Assembly: GCA_036365455.1 (NCBI GenBank)
Contig: JAWQUS010000020.1
Span: 8,219,001-8,283,000, forward strand
DNA from: Macrosoma leucophasiata
Lineage: Eukaryota > Arthropoda > Insecta > Lepidoptera > Hedylidae
DNA: 64,000 bases
Reading direction: 5' to 3'
Made by a program: the position numbers and the translations under genes. Positions 12,806 to 22,787 of this stretch are shown piece by piece (the first letter of the stretch is position 1; the number at the start of each line of letters is the position of its first letter). The notes beneath the pieces were generated by a model that saw only the letters and a list, made by a program, of their open reading frames with translations, was not told where the DNA came from and did not search any database.

Positions 12806-12812
12806 TTATATA
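12806..12812 (-). promoter_or_regulatory. possible TATA box of the receptor-like gene
   Basis: On the minus strand the sequence reads TTTATATAATT about 100 bp upstream of the ATG at 12705. Its position would suit initiation near 12780. AT-rich surroundings make chance matches common. Confidence 0.3.
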
Positions 12813-13389
12813 AACTCCAAATTGTTCCAAATAGCAGATGAAATTAATTGAAATTATTTCCTCTTCTATCTATTGTGTTTACTACGTACGTACGGAAGAA
12901 ACCGATGAAAATTTGTTAATCAATGTGGCCAACATAAAATTATTCTTTTCAATTACAAATATGCCAAATCATTCGATGATTTCACAAAACATGTCACAGG
13001 AAAATACTTGATTATCTCATACATACAATCATTACATTTGTAATCTGTAAAGTGAAATAAAAATTAATTAAACTGACTTCAGAGTAGATAAATGAAATGA
13101 GCAATGTTAAAAATAATGGTACATAACAGGCCGTAATACTACTTAAATAGTAGAGATTAGCGAAATATGGTCACATTCTAATACCCTTTTTTATGGTAGG
13201 CAATGGATTTGAATCTTTTTTAGCCAACCTTTGTTTATTTTTTTTCATTCTTCATTTCATTTCATTTTATGCGATATTTCATCCATAGAATTGTTAGAAT
13301 AATGTATAACAATTACATATCACTTATCTCTGTTTTTATCGATCAAAATGACAAGAAGAAAGGCTTTTTAAACGAGATCGAGACTATTT

Positions 13390-13605
13390 GCACAGTACAA
13401 ATATGAACAGTGTGGAAACTACGTACAAAACGTTGAAAAGTCACACTCACACAAACATGCGCATCGATGAGGCCTCTAAGCGGTTCTCGCGGTGCTGGAG
13501 TACCGAGTCAGTCGCTACGACGAACATCGATGCGCATGTTTGTATTAGTGTGCCGTTTCGAACGTTTTGTTCGCAGTTTCCATACTGTTCATATTTGTAC
13601 TGTGC
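13390..13605. mobile_element. foldback MITE (216 bp)
   Basis: Long inverted arms start GCACAGTACAAATATGAACAG and cover about 90 bp each, meeting around a 45-bp centre rich in CGCGGTGC. Flanks TATTT and TATTC suggest a 5-bp target duplication. Two open frames of 60-106 codons across it are products of the inverted repeat. A related half-copy is at 14500-14660. Confidence 0.75.
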
Positions 13606-13736
13606 TATTCGAGACCGTAAAAATCTATGGTTGTGTTCAGAAAAATTAAGATCTTATAACGCTTGTATTCATTTAGTCAATTTAAAATTTCGAAAATTCC
13701 GAGCTTAGTTTAAAAGATTTCGTTCTCAGCACCTGT

Positions 13737-14262
13737 TTGTTTGACAACAGCTACTACAAATCGGGAGCATACAATGGCGGGCGACGCGACTACTACGGTC
13801 ACCCGAAGGCTTGTAACATCAAATCATTTCCAATTTTGACAAAAGGACGTTGTACAACCGATGCCGGTGTTGCTTTATTAAAACATATTTTTGAAGCTTG
13901 GGAGGATTCACAAGATGTTATAGGTATACTAGCGGCCCGCCCCGGCTTCGCCCGCGCTGCTCTGCTCCTATTAGTCATAACGTAATGTAAGCTATCCTAT
14001 CTCTCAAGTTGGATCGAACTGCACATGGTGTGCGAATTTTATTATAATCGGTTAAGTGGTTTAGGAGTCCATTGAGGACAAACATTGTGACACGAGATTT
14101 ATATATATTAAGATTTTGCGACCTTTCTAAGGCGTTTGACTGCGTGGACCACAATACATTAATTGGCAAACTAGATCATTATGTACTTGAAAATAAAGCT
14201 CTTCAACTTGTTCAATCTTACCTTAAGGATCGCGAAAAAAATGGTGAGAATCACCATTTAGG
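13737..14262 (+). pseudogene. LINE reverse-transcriptase fragment split by an insertion
   Basis: One frame (13800-13925) reads TKGRCTTDAGVALLKH...WEDSQDVIG. After an inserted repeat, the protein resumes at 14108 as FCDLSKAFDCVDHNTLIGKL, which includes RT motif A. Removing 13925-14107 rejoins the two halves. The 5' and 3' ends are missing. The inserted block begins ACTAGCGGCCCGCCCCGGC, a common moth repeat. Confidence 0.75.
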
Positions 14263-14499
14263 GATATAAAAAAAACTACAACCGATTCTCATACACACAA
14301 TATTTCATAATGATCGCTGTAGCCGCTGCGGAGGAGTATTGTTACAAACACTGTCACACGAAATTTTTTTAAATATGTTAGTTATGATAAATCACCACTA
14401 AGTTTAACAAACGATAGTTCCGGTTTTGATGATGCAGAGCTCAAACAGTCGTATACCACGCAATACGCTCGTGGCATCTTTAAAACACTCGTGGAAACA

Positions 14500-14660
14500 A
14501 AAACAAATCGCAACGTGACCGCTCGTCTCGACGCGACACTCGCTACTGTAGCACCGCGAGAACCGCTTAGAGGCCTCGTAGATGCGCATGTTTGTGTGCG
14601 TGTGCCGTTTTGAACGCTTTGTACGTAGTTTCCTCACTGTTCTATATTTACATTGTGCCA
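14500..14660 (-). repeat. half-copy of the 13390 foldback element
   Basis: Shares CCTCTAAGCGGTTCTCGCGGTGC and ATGCGCATGTTTGTGTG-like blocks with 13390-13605 in inverted arrangement. The matching second arm is incomplete. Confidence 0.6.
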
Positions 14661-14828
14661 CAGCTGACAGCACAGTGACGTTGTTATTGGTTTGTGCTAG
14701 GGTTGTTGAGGAAGTGATTATGAGGAAGAGGAATTGTGACGCGCAAATTTAGTGGATGCGGATGAGGAAGAGGATTTTTTAATGAGGAAGAGGATGCGGA
14801 TGAGGAAGTGGAAGAGGAAGAACGTGCG

Positions 14829-15152
14829 TAACTTCACGCCTATAATCCCCGAAGGGGTAGGCAGAGGTAAATGCATGCATTCAAGCATACATGCAATCAC
14901 CCACGACTCGCCGGTTACGTTTTGGCCCATGTAACAGGTGGCGAACCTGTTGCAATCTCCGGGTACATTGCCAAACTCCAAGGTACCTACTGGGAAACTT
15001 CCAGAAAATAGAAAATCTCAAAAGCACCAGAGATTAACTGTTATCCCAATTTCCCCACTTGTATTTGCAATGGGTTAGTCCCCGACCCGGGAATCGAACC
15101 CAGGATCCCCAGCGTAGTAGTAGTGGCCTGCTACCACTATGCTACTGAGGCA
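14829..15152 (-). repeat. tRNA-headed SINE family A
   Basis: On the minus strand the head reads GCCTCAGTAGCATAGTGG (box A-like) followed by a GGTTCGATTCC box B, then the shared body with ACGTAACCGGCGA and a GGGGATTATAGGCGTGAAGT end. Other copies are at 20834, 39297, 56936 and 62818. Confidence 0.8.
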
Positions 15153-15159
15153 GTTAATG

Positions 15160-15960
15160 ATATAATAATAATAATGAACCGTTGAAACGTCCCACTGCTG
15201 GGCACGAGTCTCTCCCCTTCTTGAGGGAAGGTCTGGAGCTTACTCCACCACGCTGCTCCAATGCGGGTTGGTGGAGATAACGGTTAGTGGCCAACCCGCT
15301 GTCAGATGTTTTCAAACCGCCCATACATATGGCCTGGGACAAGGTTTAACGACTGCTATTTATCTATAGCAACCGGGACCGTCGGCATAACCCTTTATTC
15401 CCATCGCCCCCCTCTGAGACCGGCCACCCCGGTGGTCGTTAGTTTCATATGCCCCCTTCATAGTTATACTGCAATGGTTTATTCGCATTTCGTATCGGAC
15501 ATTAGGTACCAATAGTCGAAAATTTACTTAGGTGACAATTTTTCAATTTGTCAATTATTTCGTCATGAGTGTCGTTTTCATGGTTATTGTGGGTGTTGAA
15601 TTCAATAGTGGTGTCAAAATATGGATCTAAGATGGTGGCAATTTTCGACTATTTCGGTACCTAACGTCCGATGTGAAATGCGAATAAACCATTGCAGTAT
15701 AACTATGAAGGGGGAAAATGAAACTAACGACCACCGTGGTGGCCGTTGGCACTAATAGTGGCCACCCCGGTGCCGGTCTCAGAGGAGGCCGATGGGAATA
15801 AACGGGCTTAACGTGCTCTTCGAAGCACGGCAACGCGCATTTTAATTTTCCACTAGTGGTCACCCGTCACATTCTAGACCGCACCCATATCGCTTAATCG
15901 AGTAGATCGCTTGCGTTCTACACCAGCCGCGAGGTCTTTCGCGCTTCAGAAAGATGAAAA
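15160..15960 (+). repeat. family S3 repeat interrupted by a foldback element
   Basis: Starts with GTCCCACTGCTGGGCACGAG and continues after the foldback at 15392-15803 with ACGTGCTCTTCGAAGCACGG, ending GCGAGGTCTTTCGCGCTTC. The uninterrupted relative at 2905-3250 shows that the middle block is an insertion. Confidence 0.65.
15392..15803. mobile_element. foldback MITE, piggyBac-like ends
   Basis: Arms of about 130 bp (CCCTTTATTCCCATCG inward and its complement) enclose about 120 bp. Junctions read CATAA-CCC and GGGC-TTAA, suggesting a decayed TTAA target, as piggyBac-type elements use. The end assignment is uncertain by a base or two. Confidence 0.55.
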
Positions 15961-17058
15961 GAGGATGATACGAAATTATAAATACTAGCGGACCCAACCC
16001 CCAAAATCCGCTGTCCTGTTTCTATGTACATAACTACATACGTACATACATACAAAAAAAAAATAATTAAAAGGGCATTTTCCAGTGGACCAAACTATGA
16101 ATCTAAACCATTCTCAAAAGACACACAATAATGAATCATCAAAATCGGTCCAGCAGTTACGGACGAGTTCAGTAACATACTCGTATCTAAACAACACACG
16201 CACACAAAAAAAGATGAGTGAATGATACAATTTAATTTAGAAATTGAAATTAAAATAGGAATGCAGTCTTTATTTCTTTGTACCTAAGTAAGGTACTTAA
16301 GTCGAATATTATTAATAAAAATAAAAGAATTGAATACTATTAATCAAAATTAATTATAGGTAGGTTAATTTTTATAAAAAATAATTTGAAAGCTTTTTGC
16401 CCTGACAACCGGTTTATCGGTAGCTCATCGTATTAAACCAATCCAGCATTGCTAAAAAGTCGTTCATTGGGAATTGATGGAAGAGAAGATAGGTATTGCC
16501 ATAGATACAGTTCCGTAAAGCCCCGAATATTTCGAAATTTTTAGTTGCTTACGCGTTTAAACATAATATTGTATGTAATGTATGTCAATAAAATTAAAAC
16601 AAACTAGCAAGGAACAGCGCCAGTGGCGGGAGGGGAGGTCTTGCTGGCTTGTTCGATCCGGCATCGTGCTGCGGCGTGTGTGTGCATTGCCATGGATACA
16701 AGACGCGCATGCGCAATGAAATTCCTCATAAATTCCTCTTTAATTTTGAGGAAGCGGTAGCGGAAGAGGATTTTTTTGTTTTCATTTATGAGGATGCGGA
16801 AGCGGTTGAGGAACCCAAAATATTGCGGAACTTCCTCATTATGAGGAAGAGGAAGAGGAATACTCAACAACCCTAGTCTGTGGTGACAATGACAGTTGCC
16901 ATTGCTTACTCTATGGCCATTGCCAAAACGTAAACATACTTAAAGGGAGTTAATTCTAATAAAAATAATTCAGTAAATATTCGCAAATAAACATCGATCT
17001 CCACTTTCTTTGGCGTACTTGATCCTAATTAGTAAAAACAAGAAACAACAAATATTCA

Positions 17059-20000
17059 ATGGCTGATAAAAAGAAAAAAGTATTTGTGCCTAAGGTTAGT
17101 AAATACTTATTTAGTTTTTTTTTCTATTAACAGTGTTGAACTTCGTAGGTAATAAACGAATAGTTTTATAGGTATAATATTTTTAATTAATTCTAATGAA
17201 GTGGTTATATGTATTCTCTTTGATTCTATTATTCAGGAAAATATAACCCATAGGAGACCGGTAATTTTAAAGTCTGAACGTGAAACAGCTGCTAAAGAAA
17301 AAGTGGAAAAGGAAAAGCAGCCCACTTTTATATTGAAAACTCGCGAACAAAGTACATCTAAAGACGATCGTCCCCAGAGTCCTAAATCGTCAGATGTGGA
17401 AGTGCCTCATCCATGTAAAATTGCACAGAATGAACATAAAGACAAAAAAGGTAAACAAACTAACTCTTGTGATACGTAGAGAATCAACTGCTGACCGCAG
17501 AACAGGTTTGCTGGTGGTAGAGCTCCAGTGACGGAGTTCACGAGCGTAGGCACCACCATATTACCTAATATACTTACTGCTAAATGGTAGTATTCAGCGC
17601 TATCGTGTTCCGGTCAGGTGGTAATGTACGGCCCTGAAATTTCCGGCACAGAGGCATAACACCTTAGGCCACAGGAGTGGTAACGCATCTGTATTTTGAC
17701 CTTGGTCATTTTGTGGATCTCTATAGGTTGCAGTCATCACTTCACATCAAATTCAACTGCATGCTCATTTGCGACTTCCATTACATAAAAAAAGGTACCT
17801 GGGCAAAATAAATTTTAAAATAGATTTTAGCCCAATGGTGAACGTATTCCACCTCCTGACAGGATTGAACACTTGAAATAAATTGAATTTTAAAGAAAAT
17901 ATTGAAAAAAAAACATGAGAAATTTCTGATGTTACAGTCGGCCAGGTTATTTTTTTGTATCTGTCATCTTACGAGAAAAATGTGACTTCTGATCTTTCAG
18001 TCGGCCTCGCTATTTGTTTTTATCTGTCAGTTTGCTAGAAAAATATGATGATTGATTTCTAATTGTTCATGAACTGAGATTCGTCCGACTGCAGCTTAAA
18101 ATCAAGCAAAACAATATGAAATCAATTGTCATATTGCTTGTATGACCATGATGACCATTGAGTGATGTTTCATGATTGTCAATTATACAGAAAACATACC
18201 TTGTTGTTTTATTGTTTTCAGTTATTGTTTTTTTTTTTCATTTTATGTTTTATTTTTCAGAACAGAAGCCTACTCATCCATTCAAACTTATGACGGAGCC
18301 TGTAAAACTGCTGGATGAGAATCTAGAATTCAATAACAGTGCTCTTGAGTTCCTGAACGATTCAAATAGCAACTACCTAGTCATTGGTGTTTTGGGTAAA
18401 AACTTTTTATAAGAATGTATTATGTATATGTATAGTAGCAAAAGTTGGTGTCAATAAATGGATAAAATTTGTTTGATTACTGACAAATTAAATGATTAGA
18501 ATTGTTCACTTAAATGTTGCATTGTGTTCAAATAAAATTATCGCTAGGTTTCCACAGCATCTAAAGACGAACTTTCATATTATTTACAGGCACACAGGGC
18601 GTAGGAAAGTCTATGATATTGAACATAATCGGTCAGTGTTACTCAGTCGAGAACCTCTGCTCACAAATACTTCATTCTCATGAAACACACACTGACAACG
18701 CATTGGAGCAAAATGAAATGTGTGTGTTGGAGAATCAAATGGAAAATCTAGAATTTATTGAGACTCCAGAAATAAAAACACATGATGCACACAATACAAA
18801 TTTTAAATTTAAAATGCAAGATATGGAACAAATTGAAAGAGGTGTTCATTGCACAAAAGGTGAAACTTATATATGTAGACATTATTTTCAGATGGTTAAT
18901 GAATGACTTCAGTGTATAAAAACCAGTTTCAATTCGCAAGCTATGTCACACTTGCCACTAATAAAAACTAAGAATTTGTCTCTGCTCTTTGATGTAGATG
19001 CGATGTCTCTTCTAAGGCCTAAGTTTTTATGCCTGTGATGAAAATTATGGGGTGGTTACACATTATACCACCTGAACGCAACACTAGCGCCGAACAGTTA
19101 GTTACCGCTATTGACATGTAGAGTAAGTGGTGTGGTGGTGTCTACGGCCTCGAGCTCCGTCCCTGGACTTCTACAAACAGTGTAAGCTTCTTTACTTATT
19201 CATAATATGTCTATCATTACAGGTATAGATATGTACGTAACAACGGATCGCATCATACTACTTGATTGCCAAGCATTGTGGTCACCCTCTCTTATAGAGG
19301 AGTCAAATTCAACGCCGGTAACAATGCGTAGTGCTAACATTGTGACTATAGATTGCCTACAGATTTCGTCATATTTAATGGCTATTTGTCATGTTCTCAT
19401 AGCTGTCCAAGATTGGTTCACGGATTATAATTTTATAAGGTGAGTTTACCTATTTTACAGGGTGTAAAACATGTGTCCGACGGGGAAGGGTGGTTTCTTC
19501 ATTCAGAACCGTGTCATAAAAATATTAACGTCACAAAAATTTGTTGAGATTTTTTTTTTGATTTTGTTTAATTTTTTTTATGTCAGTTGGGTGATTTGTT
19601 GATGATTATATATTTTTTTCCCAGCATGTTTGATGAGGCACAAATACGACCACAAGTGCTCATACATCTGTGATAATATAAATAAATAATCTCTACTTTA
19701 ACGTTTATGACGTTAAATTAGAGTAGTAGATGTAGTGATTAAAAAAAATAGAAACTAGGGCCTAGTGATTAAAAAAAACAGAAACTATGTCCTTACTTAA
19801 ATACCCTTGATCAAAGCCGGGTTCTGATAATCTAAACTCTAAACCATTTATAAACCTACTATATAATTACAATTATAAACCTACACAAACCCATGACCAA
19901 AAATCGCACCCATTAAACAATTTAGGCTGTCAGAGAATGCCTTGTGGCATTAAGCCCGCCTTATGTACCGAGTGCATTAAAGTGTAAATTAATAAATAAA

Positions 20001-22756
20001 TAATGAAGGGTTGAACTTGACTTATGTTTCAGATATTTGCAGACAGCCGAAATGTTAAAACCTTCACTGACGGCTTCCAACACAGCAAACACCAGTACAG
20101 AAAACTCTGAATCGACGGGCGGAGGAGAGAGCCATCCTCACTTGCTATTGCTTCATAATAGATGCCAGTTGGAAGACTTTACAAGTGAATCTGTGAGAAT
20201 TATACAGGATATGTATAGGTATGAATACACAAAAACTGGCCAAGTGCGAATCTTACTCGCGTTCACAGGGTTCTGTTCAATTATTCTTTTTCAAAGTTTT
20301 TTTTAATAACCTGAAAACATTTTTTTTTCAACTTATTAAAACTTTACGACCTTGACGACCCGGATGTTCCAGCGGTGCGAAACCACCGTTTGATTCGAAG
20401 GGTCGCGGGTTCGATCCCCGCACCGGATCAAATATTTGTATGACCAAAGACAACACCCAGACCCGAAACAAATATCTGTATATTTGTTTCGGGTTTGGGT
20501 GTTTGTGTACGTGTTGTATGTGTACAACGGCATCTACGACACAGGTTTATATAATATCTAATGTAGAGCTGTGAATGTAAGCGTATTTTATTAATTTACC
20601 TTTTCTGACGCAATTAAATTCGGAGTTCGCTGTTCTATTTAGCTCTGGTTAAACAGATTAGGATTAGGTCTCAGAGATGAACTAAGTAGGTGTACCAGGG
20701 GGAAGGATCGTTTTCATGAGATAACCAATTTGTATGTAGATCTATTGGCTGAAATATTTTGGACGTCTTTCGGATGAAGTGATGATAATGATGAATATAA
20801 AACAAGCTTGTTTACTACTAATATTTAAAAATCTGCCTCAGTAGCCTAGTGGTAGCAGGCCCCTACCTCTACGCTGGAGGTCCTGGGTTCGACCCCCGGA
20901 TCAGGGGCTATCAGAGATAACGGTTTAAAATCCTTTATCTCTGGTTCTATTGGGATTTTTCCATTTATTGGAAGTTTCCCAGTACCTCGGAGTTTGGTAA
21001 AGTGCCCGGAGATGGCAACAGGCTCGCCACCTGTTACATGGATCAAAACGTAACCGGCGAATCGTGGATGTTTGCATGTCAGCTTGAATGCATGCATTTT
21101 CCTCTGCCTACCGTTTTGGGGATTACAGGCGTGAAGTTGTAATGATGTTGGCAACCCGAAACTTCCCCTTTCCCAACCCCGGCTCGACGTGATCGGACGT
21201 AATATTAAAACTTGTATTAATAAAACATGTGAAGCGTATTAAAAAAAAAGTAACTTCTGTATTGTTTGTGTCTTGTAATAAAACACAGCGTGCGATTGGA
21301 GGTCTTGTTTATTAGTTAGTACTTAACAACAAGGAGTATGTATATGTATACTCCTTGTATGTTATGGAAGTGGTAAACAAGCTTGCAGTTCACATTGATG
21401 TTAAGTGATGACTGCAGCCTATAGACACCCACACAAAGACCAAGGTCAAAATGCAGATGCGTTACCACTCCTGAGGCCTAAGGTCTTATGCCTCTGTGCC
21501 GGAAATTACAGGGCCGTACATTACCACCTGACCGGAACACGATAGTGTTGAACACTACCATTTAGCGGCAAGTATATTAGGTAATGCGGTGGTGCCTACG
21601 CCCGCGAGCTCCATTGTTGCTTAATATTAAAAAAACGTTCACAGGAAAGCATTCCAGAAATCGAATTTGCAGCTGAACTCGGGAATGTACATGTACAGTG
21701 ATACAAATAAGAATGGGTTCAGTATCGATAATGTTTGCAAAGGATACAATGTGGAATCATGTGGCATGCCAATCAATTTGTTTTTGTTGCCAGAAATTTA
21801 CGACGACTTTGGTAAGTAGAACTGAAATTAACTATTATTTTACTTATATTAAGGTAGAGATAGGTTTATTTATAAACTAGCTGACCCCCACAGTCATCGT
21901 TCTGTCTTTATTATAAATAACAAGATGTGTCAGGACCGGGATATTTGGCGCTTCACACTCTACCCACCCGTGAGGGAACTGGCGTGATGATACATACATA
22001 CAATCATTTTTTTATATACATGTTTTTATTATGAATTTACTTATTTATTATACGTTACGCTGCATATTTAGCTGGCGCAGGTGTTTATCACAACTTCCTT
22101 GTATTTACTTATCTTTTGCCTATGAGTCACTTTAGTTTCGCGATTTTAATGATGGACTGACAGACATAGAGTTAGTATGCAAAAGTTTATTTCAGATGTG
22201 TGAGCGTAAATAAGAGGGCTTCAAGCCGAAACCATATATTATATGTGTATATGCATAATATGCATATGTCATGGACGTTCACATTATCTGTATTCTACCT
22301 TAGTTCCAACATCGTTACTTCTTCTTACTGGTGGTAGAGCTCCAGTGGCGAAGCTCGCGGGCGCTTAGGCAACACCGCATTACCAAATGTACTTGCCGCT
22401 AAATGGTAGTGTTCAGCTCTATCGTGTTCCGGTCAGGTGATAATGTATTTTCCGGCTCAAAGGTAAAACACCTTAGGCCTCAGCCGTGGTAACGCATCTG
22501 CATTTTGACCTTGGTCTTTTTGTGGGTGTCTATAGGCTGCAGTCATCACTTAATATCAATGTGAACTGCATGCTAAAAAAAGATCACTTTAGGTAGCTTG
22601 TAACCTGACAATGCAAAACTGTCCTTGTAGACCAATCTATACTTATAATAAAACTGTAGAAGTGTAAATTCTGTACATTAAAAATATTGAAAAAATAAAT
22701 ACCAGGGGATGTTACTAGATCGATACCGAACCCAAATATGTGATTAGACATTTTTT

Positions 22757-22787
<31 letters not shown>

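Larger units (their letters stand above)
14698..16875. mobile_element. hAT-like element with GAGGAA-rich ends
   Basis: The ends are TAGGGTTGTTGAG and its reverse complement CTCAACAACCCTA. The flanks GTTTGTGC (14690-14697) and GTCTGTGG (16876-16883) are 6/8 identical, a diverged 8-bp target duplication as hAT elements make. Both subterminal regions are strongly purine-biased and repeat GAGGAAGAGG/GCGGATGAGGAAG. No transposase is seen. Nested inside are a minus SINE (14829-15152), family S3 (15160-15960) and a foldback element (15392-15803). The right end lies 183 bp before the SMG9 ATG. Confidence 0.7.
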
